From assembly GCA_030533445.1 (NCBI GenBank), contig CM060081.1, positions 4,041,815 through 4,105,814 of the forward strand: a stretch of 64,000 nucleotides of DNA, given 5' to 3'. Below, piece by piece: positions 42,301 through 54,355 of this stretch (position 1 is its first letter; the number at the start of each line of letters is the position of its first letter). Position numbers and translations under genes: made by a program. Source of the DNA: Cyprinodon diabolis (lineage: Eukaryota; Chordata; Actinopteri; Cyprinodontiformes; Cyprinodontidae). The notes below the pieces were generated by a model. That model had not been told where the DNA came from. It was given only the letters and a program-made list of their open reading frames with translations, and did no database searches.

Positions 42301-43304
42301 GAGTTGTTTTCACCAGGAAAAGTCAAATGCTTGTGATTGAATACTTTTCAAAAAACAGACGATCATTTAATAGGTGTTACCCTTGAGCAGTAAAAGAGCA
42401 ACCAGGATTGTCTTACTCTTGTACAGTTACTCAATAAGCGTCTTGGGATTTTCTAACCCACATTTAGGTAAAAATGATCCACTCTACCTGAAAGTATTTA
42501 TCCTTCCATGTCCAAAGGACACAGCTCAAAGATTCCAGTTAAGTACCTGGTAGTTAGATTAATAAATTCCATGTAAATAACAGGTACTGTCTTTACAAAA
42601 TTTCTGCCTCTGACTGCCTGAAGCCAGAAAGAAAAGAGCGACTGTCCTCGATTTTCCCTCTGTAAAGCTTGTGTCACACATGCACAAAGCTTTCACTGAT
42701 CCCCCCTGGATTGAAAAGCAAGACATTATTTAACATGAAGTTTTTTTCTTCTTTAAAACTATTGCACTAAAAAAGATCCTCCCTGCATTTATTTCCTCCA
42801 CAGCCTCACCCAATGCATGCCTCTGCTGTCTTTAAGCTGAGTTTCATAACATAACAAAAGTGTATGTTTAGTTTTGAACATATTAAGAGTGTTTATAATC
42901 TCTATCTTGCCCTTGATATTCATTTCTCTCCCACGAGCTTAATCAAGGCATTACCAAATATGCAATTCATGTGATGAAATCATATAGTGACTTTGAGGAA
43001 CTTTTGGGAAAGACAGTAGTTTCTTTCCTTGCTAAAATGTGGACAACATTGCCTCAGGTGACCCCTCAAGTGACCCCAAAAGAAACAGGTTCACATGTGG
43101 GTGCATGGAAAGCAAGTCAGTTGGCCCTGGAAAACAAACCCGGCTGCACGGAGAAGAAGCATGGACTGTTGCATGTGTTATATATATTTTATGTTTAAAA
43201 TATTCAAAATCAGAGTTATTTTATGTCTCATGTTTCAACCAAAATCTGTCATAATAATATTTACTGCTATTAAACATTTGAAATGCGTGTGTATTTTATC
43301 CATC
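42301..43304. other. No recognised feature
   Basis: AT-rich on the left, more balanced on the right. Overlapping frames of 71 and 75 codons at 42.97-43.25 kb have no known domains. Confidence 0.38.
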
Positions 43305-43655
43305 CATTTCCTGTCACACTTATCCAAAGCAGGGTCGGCAGGGGTGCTGGTGCCTATCTCCAGTTTTCTACAGACGAGAGGCAGGGTCCTACCAGGACAG
43401 GGTCTCCAGTCCATCGCAGGGGAACACAGAGACAAACAACCTAACAAGAATTTAAGAGAAGCCAATTAACCTAACAGTCATGTTTTTGGACTGTAGGGGG
43501 AGGCCGGAGTACCCGGAGAGAACCCATGCATGCTCAGGGAGAACATGCAAACTCCTTGCAGAAAAGACCCCTGGCTGGGAACCAAACCTGGAACCTTCTT
43601 GCTGAAAGTTGGCAGTGCTACCCACTGAGCAACCCTGTGTATTTTATGTGTTTGT
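43305..43655 (-). repeat. tRNA-headed SINE-like repeat, copy 1
   Basis: On the minus strand the head contains a box-B-like GGTTTGGTTCCCAGCC, then GAGTTTGCATGTTCTCCC, CTCTCCGGGTACTCCGGCC, CCAGTCCATCGCAGGGGAAC complement blocks, and an end with GGATGGATA repeats. The same family, in part, occurs at 56.9-57.2 kb on the plus strand. It is a common teleost repeat; I do not name the family. Confidence 0.65.
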
Positions 43656-44240
43656 GAATTACATAAATCCTCTTATACGTGTATTTTCTGGTGGTGAACA
43701 TTCAAAACGGTCCAGTTTATGTCATCAGTACCTCTGGGCTCCCACTTTTAAAACAAGTCTATCACCTTTAAAATATGAATCAAGTTGAGGGTCTTTGGCA
43801 AGAGAGAGAAACTCTGACTATTTTATTTTTTTCATCCAGTACAACTCAGGTATTAGGTAAATATTTTAAAATGAAGGACGGAAAAAATCAGTTTCTGTTT
43901 TAAAACCTAGTCATACAAATGTTGCTTTAATTGCTTTAAAATTGATCTGAAATCTGTTTTATGTCCGAAGAATTTTGAAGGCCAGGGTTTATTTTCTTTC
44001 TACTGAAAAACAATGTAATAATTCATTGGCATATTACCTATATTCATAAACTTACATTTGAGGTTTGTGGTGAAGATGACAAATTGGGAAAAAATCATTG
44101 TGAATGCCATCTGCTAAGAATTAGGACATTTTTTTAGTCGACTCTACCCAGGGAACAAAATGTTTCTTCGTAACCAGGGCTTTAACTGTCATGACCTTGG
44201 CACCATAGGCTGGGTTTTACCCGTTTTTCTCTTATTTTAT
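43656..44240. other. No recognised feature
   Basis: AT-rich spacer, no recognised motifs. Confidence 0.4.
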
Positions 44241-44655
44241 TCAATTTCAATTCAGTTCATTTTTTTTAGCACCAATTCACAAGACATGTCATCTCAAGGC
44301 ACTTGAGGTCAAATTGATTCAAAGTTTTTTATCTAAGGAGTTTTCTATCTTGTAGCGACAGTGGAGAGGAAAAACTCCCTGTTAACAGGAAGAAACCTCC
44401 AGCAGAACCAGGCTCAGTGTGAGCGGCCATCTGCTGAGGCCGACTGGGGTTCAAGGAGACCGGAGCGGACATAGAAAAAGAAGCATAGATACAAAAGGCA
44501 ACTGTCAACCAGCTCCACAGGCGGCCCCGTCCAGGAAACACACAGCCAGGCAGACGAGCTCTGAGCCAGCTCCCATGTCAGAGGATGAAGAGAGCACATC
44601 CAGTTAGTCAGAGAAACAGGACGACACTGAAAAACAGGCTGATCTCCAACATCTG
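44241..44655 (-). mobile_element. L2-A LINE 3' fragment, copy 8
   Basis: A 3'-anchored copy on the minus strand, ending in CTGAATTGAAATTGAA. A deletion removes part of the tail region (the segment with CTACAAGCATGCTTAGT and GATGCAATCAACTGG). The 5' limit is near GATGTTGGAGATCAGCC. Confidence 0.85.
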
Positions 44656-44659
44656 CTTT

Positions 44660-45130
44660 GCTCCGCCCTGCGCCCATTATCTCTTACTAGATCCACCTGT
44701 TACTGCTGCTATGCATACCTTCAGTTCCCAGCCATTGGTGCCAGATTATTCCAGCTCCCAGCAAGATGAATTCTAGCTTTCCTGTTGGTATAATGTTCTG
44801 CCTGTTTCTGACCTGTTTCTGCCCACGGACTTCTGAGTTTTGGACGCCCTGTTTGCCTGTCCTGTGTTTCCGGGCTGTTACCTGGATTCTATCTGTTGTT
44901 GACCTCAGACCTGTCTTCTAATCACGGCTTGGATTATCCTGCTGGTTCCTCTGCATGCACTGGCTGCTGCAAGACTCTGCTCCTCTTCCGCCCTGGATCT
45001 CTGGCTCCAGCTCAGTAACGAACAACAGAGCCCCCCCCCCCCCCCCCCCCCCTCAGCATGGCATCGTGACCTACACAGTGTTAGAGTCTGGGGTTGTGGA
45101 GCCCGTAGCCTGGTAACTTCAACCATTCAT
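44660..45130. other. Unclassified C/T-rich segment with a poly-C run
   Basis: The plus strand is rich in CCTG, TGTTT and CTGG words (CTGCCTGTTTCTGACCTG, TTGCCTGTCCTGTG), reminiscent of the pyrimidine-rich leaders of some fish LTR elements, followed by 22 consecutive C. No LTR boundaries or primer-binding site identified. Confidence 0.3.
45031..45052. repeat. Homopolymer C run (22)
   Basis: Twenty-two uninterrupted C on the plus strand; length may be imprecise in sequencing. Confidence 0.95.
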
Positions 45131-47084
45131 TATGATCAGGTGTGTAGAGAAGAGGTAAACCCAAAAGTTTAGGGATATCATCTTTATTCAACTAACAATG
45201 AAAATCAGTTTGAGAACAATATGAAAAAATTGCCTTTAATGCGAGATGCAAAGGATCTGTTTGGTGAAATAAAACTGTGCTTGGCTTAGTGAGAGAGAAT
45301 GTGCTTATTCTTTCATTCTAAAAAAAGAAAGACTTAATGTCTGCTCCTAAGGAGAAAAAAATAAGAGATTTAAAATGTTTAATGAGCGAACAGGAGAACA
45401 GCGGCTCAGCCGAGTGGATAATGCTGGGTTAAGGAGACGCTGATTGGCCTGCCCATAAATCCCTCACTAGCCACACAGTAACAATAAGGCTTTGTTTAGT
45501 AACAACCGCTAATTATTGGCACAAAACCTATCATGAAATGTCTACTACCTTACATCGGTGGGAACATTAAACTTCCTCTTTCATTACAACATCAAGCTAT
45601 ATACTGTTAAGAGGGACATTACAAACAAACAAGCTAATAGTGAAAAATTAGGGTAGCATATCACATGAAATCTTTCTAAATTTCCTGATTGGTGCAGCTT
45701 CCCTGTGGCTACAGTGATATATCAAAGTAACATCCATATGAATGGCAGGACCAAATGTTCTTAGCAGGATCTTGCTATCTCAATGCATGGAACTTGCTTT
45801 GTTTCATTAGTACAGCCTTGATCCACCTCTTTCCAGAGAAGCACAAAACATCGGACCATCCTAACTGCCAGGGGTATGAATATAAAAGTTAAATTATCTT
45901 GTCTATCGTTCTGATGTTCAAGTGGTGTGGTCGTTTCAGTTGTGTCACCTTGTGCAAGTAAGCAGTTCCTGTTTGTTTTTAAAACAAAATGCTTTTTACT
46001 CTATATTTGGACATATTTTTTTTGGCTTTGGCTTCTTAGATTAGTTTTTTGTGTGGTTTGCATCGAGGAATTGTTGACTTGACCATGCTGTTGGCTTGCC
46101 ACTTTTCCTTTTGTAATGTCGTAAGCCCTGGTATTGATTCTCGTTAATCAGGGCCAATGCAAAACAGAGTTTAAAGGAAAACATTGAGATGACAGAGATT
46201 GGAGGTTTTCATTTGAGAGGAAAGAACATTAGCTCAACTTCTCAAGGCCTGGAATGCTAAGCTTTCCTGCCCTTTGGAAGCACCTCACCATTCCAAGCAG
46301 AGACCAACAGAGGTAACAAGTCAAGCAAAGTTAGGGAAAGGGTTTCCAGCTAAGTAATTTGGGTTTTAAATGTTTCTAATTATTTCATGTGTTTACTGCA
46401 AGCTAACATGTCAGCATGTTACCCCATGCTGACATTTATAAAACTAAAAAACTCTATTGCACTACAGGTTTATATATAACAATAACTTTCATGCGATTTC
46501 TCATATGCTCATTACATTTGATTGCAAAATATGACCAGGGAGTCTTTTTTTAAATAAGTTCTCTTGTGTCTGCAAGCTCCTAGCTCCATTGTTTCATAAG
46601 AAAAGCCTAAAGAATCTAAAAGAGTTCCAAACCCTTATTATTCTATTATGAACAAACACTTAAAACTAATAAACAGTTAACAAAAAAAGGTTATTGATTC
46701 CTAATTAAACCAAAAAATATGTATTAAAATATTATTTTACCAAATAATGTTTCCTTTTAATCTTTAATTTGCATTTTGAATTGGTTTGGAACAAATAAGG
46801 TAATTTAATCTACTTCCAAACTCTTCATTTTCTCCTATTTATACGTTTAATGTCCTAACACACAGCTAGTTGGGTGTGTTCATAGAAGAATATATCAGTC
46901 CAAAAGTAATTTAATTACATAACATTTTTGCCACCCTCTGCTGCCAGCACCGATATATATAAAGAATTTCTGTGTTAAAAAAAGTAAATGGTGAACTAGC
47001 TCCATGGATGGCTCTGTCTGGGAAAGAATAAGTTAATCAGAGGATCTTTTAGTCATTTTTCATGTGAAAGGATGAAAGACCATC
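45131..47084. other. Low-copy-looking noncoding sequence
   Basis: No transposon ends or coding motifs are recognised in this nearly 2-kb stretch. The part around 45380-45560 is GC-richer and holds a CTAATTATTGG homeodomain-like site and AACAATAAGG SOX-like words. A perfect hairpin with 11-bp arms (ATGTCAGCATG) lies at 46408-46435. It could be regulatory, but nothing here proves it. Confidence 0.3.
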
Positions 47085-47385
47085 CAGTTAGTTGTTGTAA
47101 AAACTAACCCTATGGCTATGTCTGGGAGAGAAAAAAGACTAAACACTGAAAAACAGGCCAAGCGTCAATATCTGTAAACAAGGGTGCAGATGGCGTCAAA
47201 GTCAAACAGGAACAGGCCAGATGAAGCTACTATGAAAAGAAAGAGCATAAAGTTATTTGCGTAACAAATACTGTAGAATGGGAGAATCAAGATAGGCTGA
47301 AGCAAAATGATCACAAGGGGCCTCTATGTCCGCCGTGAAGTCGAAGCCTATAGCAACATAACTTTAGAGATAGCTCAGAATAGAA
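47085..47385 (-). mobile_element. L2-A LINE fragment, copy 9 (older)
   Basis: On the minus strand it corresponds to the middle of the L2-A 3' untranslated region: TGAGCTATCTCTAAAG, CATAGAGGCC, CATCTGGCCTGTTCCTG and the GGCCTGTTTTTCAGTG block. It is the most diverged copy and lacks the 3' tail, so it is not a simple 3'-anchored insertion. Confidence 0.75.
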
Positions 47386-48162
47386 AGGTATTTATAATAA
47401 TCCACTATCTGTTTTATAAACATAAGGTTAGGGTTTAGTGACATGTTTTGCAGCAAACCACTAGTGCAGCAGAATTTTATGCCAGAACAGCAAAAATAAA
47501 AGGTAAAATTTAACTTTTCCTCTTTATATATGCTTTTATATTATATCTCTGTCAGGACAAGTTTAACCATTGTTCTAATTTACCACAGGAGAAAGATTTG
47601 TTTTAGGTTATGGATGTGCTATATTGGGAGGAATAAAGGTATAAACTTCCTGCCCTCAGGAATACATGAGCAGTACTTTGAATCTTTAAACCAACTGACT
47701 GTGAAATAAAAACGTATCTTTCAGCACATGAAGTCAAGGGAGTGATTACTGTTTAAGATAAGAATGCTTTATATTTGCCTGTCTGAATTTCAAACTCTAG
47801 CAACTTGAATTTGCAATCACACAGCAGTACTTTTCAATCTTCATTGTATTTTACATAGGTTTTATGTGAAATATGAAGAGTATAGTGGAATAAGAGTAAT
47901 GTTATAAAAAAAAATAATAATAATAATAATAAAACTGAAAAATTATGCAGACATTTGTTGATACAGTGTAGAAAGATTTGTTTAAAAACAGCAGTTCTTT
48001 AAGGTTTTCTTTAACCAGTTTTTGAAATCTACAGATTCAAGTCATGTGAACTCTCCTTGACACAATTGTTGAAGTTCAGTGAAATTGAATTGTGTGCATC
48101 TATGAACATTACTCTTTTAATATTGCCACCGATTTGTATTAGTCTTTAGTTCTTGACATTGA
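47386..48162. other. No recognised feature, short AAT repeat
   Basis: AT-rich, with about six AAT repeats near 47.91-47.93 kb. Confidence 0.45.
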
Positions 48163-48335
48163 CTGGGCCAAGCTTGTTCAAGTGGTAGTCACCCATCCAG
48201 CGCACAGAAAACCTGGGTTTGTTTCCCCGCTGGGGGGAATGAGCTGCTACTGTGGGTTCTTAGGCAAGACCCTTCACACTTATGCCTACTTTGAAATTTG
48301 CTTTGGATGAAAGTGTCTGTTAAATACATAAACAA
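48163..48335 (+). repeat. V-SINE-like repeat
   Basis: The head has CAAGTGGTAGTCACCCATCC and a box-B-like GGGTTTGTTTCCCC. The body has TTAGGCAAGACCCTTCACAC, and the tail CTTTGGATGAAAGTGTCTGT then TAAATAC, which matches the tail block shared by V-SINEs and their partner LINEs in fish. This is a short retroposon depending on LINE enzymes. Confidence 0.6.
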
Positions 48336-48439
48336 ATCTTCGTGCACAGACTCTGCATATAAATGTATGTACTGAACTTGCCCCATCTAAGGACGTAAAA
48401 CAAACCTGCATTGCATTGCACAAGCTCTGACCAGAGGGC

Positions 48440-50330
48440 TCAGACACTGTGCTCCAGGACCAATTCAGGAACACTGAGACTTGGATCTGTACACCTCATC
48501 TGTACTGGAACACATCTCCAACACCATAGATGGTGTCACCACCCACAAACGCATCACCATGTACCCCAACCTGGATGAACCGGGATATTCGCCTCCTGTT
48601 GAAGGCTGGCAACATCGCCTTCAGGTACAGTGCAGCCAGGGCTGAGCTGAAGAGGGGCATCAAGAGGGCCAAACATCACTACAAAAGGTGAAGGATCACT
48701 TCTCCAACTCCAACCCCCAACGTATGTGGCAAGGCCTTCGGATTCACACAGACTACAGGACCACCAACCCCTCCCCCGCCTCCTCTGATGTGTCCTTCCT
48801 CAACAAGCTTAACAACTTCTTTGCTTGTTTTGAGAGAGGGAACACTACAGCTGCCACTGAGGCAGCCATTACCCCAGACCACCAGCAACTGACTCTCCTC
48901 TCCCCTGATATAACTAAAGCCCACAAGGCTTTGTGTGTCCTGATGGCATCCTTGGACGTGTTCTCAGAATGTGTTCTGGTCGGAGCGCTGACAGACATCT
49001 TCAACCTGTTCCTGGCCCACTGCCCGTCTAGATCCCAACCCATCCAGACTAAATGACTACCGTCCAAATGCCCTCACCCCCATCATCACCAAGTGCTCTG
49101 AGCGGCTGGTTGTAGTTCACCTCAGATCCTGTCTCCTCTTCCACACTGGATCCCCACCAATTTGCATACAGTCAGAAAAGGAGCACAGAGGATGAAATCT
49201 CCATAGCGCTGCACTCTGTCCTTTCACACCTGGACAGTAAAAACACTTACATCAGAAAGCAGTTCATAGGCTTTAGTTCAGCATTTAGCACTGTCATCCC
49301 ATCAAAACTCATCACCAAACTCAAACCCCAGCATCAGTCTACTCATGTGTTATTGGTGGCTTGACTTTCATTCATGTCCGGCTAGAATGACATTTTTCAT
49401 CCGCCATCAACATAAACACTGAAGTGCCACACGTCTGCGTGATGAGTCACTTCCTCTACTCCCTCCCCACCTACGACTGCAGACCTGTCCATGGTTCCAA
49501 CACTTCAATCTTGTTTGCAAGTGACACCACAGTGATTGGCCCCGTTACAGACAATGATGAGGAGGAGGTGGACCCTCTGGCTGAATGATGCAACACAAAC
49601 AACCTACAGCTAAACACCGAAAAGACGAAGGAGCTCATCTTGGACTTCAGGAGGAACACAGACCCACATCCATCCATGCACATCAAGGGGACGGCATTGG
49701 ATCATGTGGACAACTTCAAGTTCCTGGCAGTCCACATCCCTGAGGACCTGACCTGGATGACCAGCTGCTCAACATTAATGAAGAAGGTACACCAGCGCCT
49801 CTTCTTCATGAGGACCCTAATGCAGAACCATCTGTTCTCAGGGATCCTAATGAAATTCTACCACTGCACCATCGAGAGCATCCTTACTAACTGCATCACA
49901 GTTTTGTATGGGAACTGCTCTGCCTTGGACTGGAAGGTGTTGCAAGTGTGATGAAAAATGCCAAAAACGCATCACTGAGGCACTGCTCCCTGCATTCAAG
50001 GACATCTATGGGAAGAAGTGTCTTAAAAGGGCTGGGAAAACCACCAAAGAGCCCACTCACCCTCCACACACACTCTTCTCATAACTGCCCTCTAGGAGGC
50101 ATAACAGAAGCCTACGGACTACAACCATCAGGCACTGGAACAGCGTCTTCCCCACAGCTGTCATTCTCCTGAATGCCTCCTGACACCAAGTATCTGAACT
50201 GTACACCCCCCTCCCCAAAAAAACCACAGACACCAGCACACAAGAGTGACAAATGGACTGTCAACACTACTTGCACATACTTCACAACTACAGCTGTAAC
50301 CAACTTTTCATCCATTGTAATAGCTGTTTC
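48440..50330 (+). mobile_element. Rex/Babar-like LINE, degraded
   Basis: About 1.9 kb of a non-LTR retrotransposon, from the region just upstream of the reverse-transcriptase domain to beyond the end of the protein and into a short 3' untranslated part. It is GC-richer than its surroundings. The endonuclease domain is absent. The right boundary, near 50.3 kb, is uncertain. Confidence 0.72.
48560..50180 (+). pseudogene. Rex/Babar-like reverse transcriptase, multiply broken
   Basis: Successive plus-strand frames read WMNRDIRLLLKAGNIAFRYS and AELKRGIKRAKHHY, then MWQGLRIHTDYRTT and VSFLNKLNNFFACFERGNT. After that come LNDYRPNALTPIITKCSERL (motif around the fingers), [19 protein letters not shown] (motif A area), LFASDTTVIGPV (the catalytic box), NTEKTKELILDFRRN and LMKKVHQRLFFMRTL, and finally TIESILTNCITVLYGNCSA. 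The catalytic box, normally FADD, is FASD here, so one metal-binding aspartate is lost. Stops, shifts and a deletion before motif A make it plainly inactive. It belongs to the CR1/Rex group rather than L2. Confidence 0.75.
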
Positions 50331-50557
50331 TCTGTTGTTTATTTGGCATTATAATTACAAACATGATGCAAATCTTTTTATCATGATTCAAATTGAACAC
50401 TTGAAATACAGATCTGCTTTATTAGGAGCTGAAAGAGTGGTTTACATCTAATATTTTAATAAAACAGGTAATTATTGTGAATATAAAAATGTATTTAATA
50501 TATGGTTAAAGATCTGTATTTACACTGATTAACTTTGACCAAGTTAATCTTGTTGGC

Positions 50558-50805
50558 GTTGCCTGGTTCTGCTGGAGGTTTCTTTCTGTTAAAAGAGAGT
50601 TTTTCCTCTCCACTTTCGCTACAAGCATGCTTAGTGTGAGGGATTGCCTTAAGTCAATGAGTTGATGCAATCAACTGGTTTTCCTTAGATAGAAAACTTT
50701 GAATAAATTTGACTGTATGATCTGGTTGAACTGTAAAGTGACTTGAGATGAGTGTTTTGTGAATTGGCGCAATAGAAATACACTGAATTTAACTGAAACT
50801 GAATC
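50558..50805 (+). mobile_element. L2-A LINE 3' fragment, copy 10
   Basis: A short 3'-anchored copy starting at GGTTCTGCTGGAGGTTTC, with the tail ACACTGAATTTAACTGAA. Same truncation region as copy 2. Confidence 0.82.
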
Positions 50806-52200
50806 GAAGTTAGCGTTCTTTTTCCAGTTTGCTGCAATAGAATGTGCTAAACTTAGCCCGACCAGAGCCAGACGCACCAGATTTGAAGAAATCATCTGAG
50901 TTGTTCTGTAATTTGATGGAGAATTTTGATGTTTGGTGTATTCACAGAGAACGTGGAACTATTTAAAACACAGCTGCTCCAGCTGTCGGATGTGAAAGGA
51001 CATTAACGGAATGACCCAAGTGTGAAGGATGTGGAATCTGGGGGTAAAGAGCAGTGGTGCCACTGATGCAACCAGTAGTTGCATCAGTTTTTCATAAGCA
51101 TTTCATCTCATTATGCACAGTCAGTGACATAACATTATAAATCACACAATAAACCAAGATATGAGTAGGTGTTTACTTCAATCTTTATGATTTCTACAGG
51201 TAGGTTTACCACAAGAGTAGATTCAAACCCTGAAATTATGGATTTTAGTTTCAGTTTGCCACCCATCTGGCCCCCGATATGAAACATTTCTGGAGTAGCC
51301 ATTGGTAAGGAGTATAACAAAACCTGGATTTGGTTCCTTATATAACTGTGACAACATGACAAGAGGAACCTGTTTGATTTTCATGGCTCAAAAGGACAAA
51401 ACAGTGAACTGAACAATGGATCTACATTCCTGGTTTTAGGTCCTCAACAGGCTCTAGTTTTTAAACTACTCCACGAAGATATTACTATTCAGTTAGTATT
51501 TTTTCAGTTAACTGTTAAGCTCCCTGGTTAAAGGTTTGTTTCAGTTTCATTTGTTTTGGAATCTATAAATCCTCACATGGCCATACATCAGCCTTTAAAT
51601 GAATGGTAACGCTCACTTTATTCATAGAGGGGAAAGGGATTTTAAAAAGCACGACCTTTCACCTCTTTATTATTTTTTTATGCGTCTTTTAATTGTTAGT
51701 GAAGGCAATAGCAGAGAGCATTGTTTTTTTTAGGTGTGAAGCACCCCAGGTTGTCTCTAATTCTGGTGTTTTCACAGAAGTGCTGCATTTATTTCAGTTT
51801 AATCCCTTTTCCTGGCCAAGCACTGCGGTCAGATGACAGGCGCTAATCTCCAGACTCCCTGCCTCTCTGACTGCTTAGTAACATGAGATTAAAACTGAAC
51901 TCACCCCACCAATCCCCATATCAGGTTCTTAGGCTAAAATGCTGGATGTATGAAAATAATAGTGCTTTAAGATTATGATGTAAAATAAACTTTACTGCCA
52001 TCTATTCCCTCTTTTTATTCTATTCGGTAATTAACTTACTTTGCTGTGTTGTTTGCTGTTCCCCTTTTCATTTATTGTTTCCATGTTGTAAAATTAATGA
52101 TTCTAATTCAGATTAAACATAGAATATAAGGTTTGTTACAACCATATTTTACATTTGAGTTTTTCTAACCAAGCAGTGTGCTTAAAGGACCTGTAATATT
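50806..52200. other. Low-copy-looking noncoding sequence
   Basis: No repeats or coding motifs recognised. A GC-richer stretch at 51780-51910 carries TTTAATCCC and GCTAATCTCC, which resemble OTX/PITX-type sites, and may be worth a conservation test. Confidence 0.3.
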
Positions 52201-52605
52201 CTCCTCATAGTAGCTTCATCTGGTCTGTTCCTGTTTGGCTGTGACTCCATCCTGGAGAGAAATATCTGCTGTGCTGCTGCCATCAACATTTTGTTCGTAG
52301 GTGTTGGAGCTTGGCTTGTTGTCAGTGTAGTCTTGTTTCTCTGAATGTGACTAACTATATGCGCTCTCCTTCATCCTCTGACATGGGAGATGGCTGGGAG
52401 CTTGTCCGCCTGGCTGTGTTTCCTGGATGGGGCCGCCTGTGGAGCTGGTTTACAGTTGCCTTTTGTATCTCTGCTTCTTTTTCTATGTCTATTTCTGTCT
52501 CCTATAACCCCAGTCAGCCATGGTGACTTAAACCGAGTCTAGTTCTGTTGGAGATTTCTTATTGTTAAACTGGAATTTACCTCTCAACTGTCACTACAAG
52601 CATGG
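52201..52605 (+). mobile_element. L2-A LINE fragment, copy 11 (3' tail missing)
   Basis: It runs from CATAGTAGCTTCATCTGG through GTCTGTTCCTGTTTGGC, CTGACATGGGAGATGG and CTGTCTCC to CACTACAAGCATG and then stops before the tail, so this copy has lost its 3' end. Confidence 0.8.
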
Positions 52606-54355
52606 AGACAGGCAGAAAGCGATGGCATTAAACTAAAGAAGGAGGCCCAATGAGCCCCGTTAGATTGTGGAGATCCTGTGGCAACTAACAAATGTGGTCC
52701 ATTGCCCCTGTGGCTGCAGAGGCAAAAACTCAGGCCTGGGAATGCCATCTGATTTCAGTGAGGCCATGAAGTTGAGTGAGTAATTGCATCAGCTACCGGG
52801 GCTGCCATTATGACAGTCTGTTTGTTCATTGTAGTAGAGCGGTGGTGGAGTGTCCGGCTTTGGACGGCTCATCTGCTTCTGGCTTTAATGCCCAGAGGCC
52901 GGGTTGGGAAAGGCAGACAGCTGTGGACTACAGGTGAGAAGTATTGTTACAGCATATTTCAATGAATTCTTCAGCCCTCGTTGAATTTTTGCTTAGGTTA
53001 ATCAGTAGCCGCCCAATTGTATGTGTGGTCACATTATATTAACATTGGTCTCTGATCGTTCTTCAGTTTTATTAAAGTCCTCTCTGTGTTTGCCTGGTGC
53101 CATCCCTCATTTCCCATGGCTGTGCGGTATGCTGGCGATCACCTCCTGTGGAATCCCCTTCCAGATAGAGGATGGCCATGGCCTTTGGCCCAAATGCTTG
53201 GGGATGGGTCATGCAGCATCCTGCAGTAGTCTGTCAGAAAGGACAGGCTACGTCAGGGGAAAAATCAACTTTTACCACCCGAGCTGGCCCTCAACCATGT
53301 TCCGGGAGGTGAGGGGATGTGCCAGCTGAAGAGTGTCATGGTCCGGGGAGGAAGAGGCACCGGCTGGAGTACCCATCACGGCAGGAAGTGGACTCTCTGA
53401 GGGCTGAGGTGCAGCAAATCAAGGCCTTAGTCAAAGTTCCGGACCCCACTTCTGTTCCCCAAGCGGCATCCTGGGAATCGGGGTAGGATCTGGACGAAGA
53501 TGGAGGACACCACCAATTTGAACTTTCAGTCCCTCAGAGAGCTAGGGAGACCCCTTCTCAATCACTTGCAGTCGGGAGATGGATACCCAGAGTTTCGAAT
53601 GTCATGTTGGTTCGGGGAATTTCACGAGGTGTTCAGTTAGCTCTGAAGGGCTGGTTATCCTCCCGCAGCAGTGTATCGCAGTGAGCTTGTTTCGCAGATT
53701 GAATTATGCCCGATATTGAAGCGTGGTCTGTGCTATGTTATTCCATGCCACAACGCAAGAGGGACAATCATGAATTAGCTTTGGGTCTAGATAGGGCCAA
53801 GGCGGTGAGGAACTGGGGGCAAGTTTGTGCGACAACGTAGGGAATGAGGGCGAAAGGTTCCCAGTGTTCTTGTGCACCTCGCTCTTCTAGCTGGTCCATC
53901 TTAATGAGTCGTTTTCCACCATGGCGGTTATACAAACAAAACACACCGGTAAGATACCAAACAGGAAATATGCATAGTGTAGATCAGATGTAGATTTGAC
54001 CAATCAGATGCCTCCTGTCTGCGGCACTCTCTGCAGTCACCTACAATATTGGAGAGGTGCACCAGAGTGTCTGGGTCAGGGGCGGGGGCACATTTACATT
54101 CACTGTGACGCACTGCGACACAGGTTTCTCAGTATAAATCAGCCTTGACCCAGTGGAGGACCCATGTCAGCAGAAGGACATTATTGTGGCAGCCTTGGCC
54201 TGGATGACGCATCGGCGACCTGTCCTAAGAGAAATCCCCTTTTCTGCAAAGTCCCTGAGGCCGCTCTATTTGAGATCCCTCCATCTCCAGCCTTCTTGGA
54301 GGAACTTCCATGCTGCTGTTAAGCTAGACGGTTAAATCTGATATCTAGCTGAATT
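52606..54355. other. GC-richer region with coding-like remnants, unclassified
   Basis: It contains a 102-codon plus-strand frame at 53.0-53.3 kb without recognised domains, and the coiled-coil-like remnant described separately. The right part, at 53.9-54.1 kb, has a CCACCATGGCGG word and mixed sequence. No transposon termini were identified. Confidence 0.3.
53352..53900 (+). pseudogene. Decayed coding-like segment, possibly retroelement gag
   Basis: One plus-strand frame reads RHRLEYPSRQEVDSLRAEVQ and QIKALVKVPDPTSVPQAASW with a stop, then acidic text (DLDEDGG), and later VQLALKGWLSSRSSVYRSEL and VSQIELCPILKRGL, with further stops. The short heptad-like part at the start and the acidic linker resemble a gag-like protein of an LTR or DIRS-type element, but I cannot match a known family. 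At least three stops occur, so the segment is dead. Confidence 0.3.

Noticed and set aside
44905..45126. 73-codon minus-strand frame with a poly-glycine stretch
   Set aside because: The glycine run is translated from the 22-C homopolymer; the frame has no other support.
48163..48335. tRNA gene
   Set aside because: The head is that of a V-SINE-like repeat with a typical tail, not a functional tRNA.
48679..49067. Minus-strand frames of 81 and 104 codons
   Set aside because: They are antisense shadows of the Rex-like LINE, whose plus-strand motifs are clear.
54153..54335. 60-codon plus-strand frame just upstream of L2-A copy 12
   Set aside because: Short, no domain, and ends at an L2 junction; nothing supports a gene.
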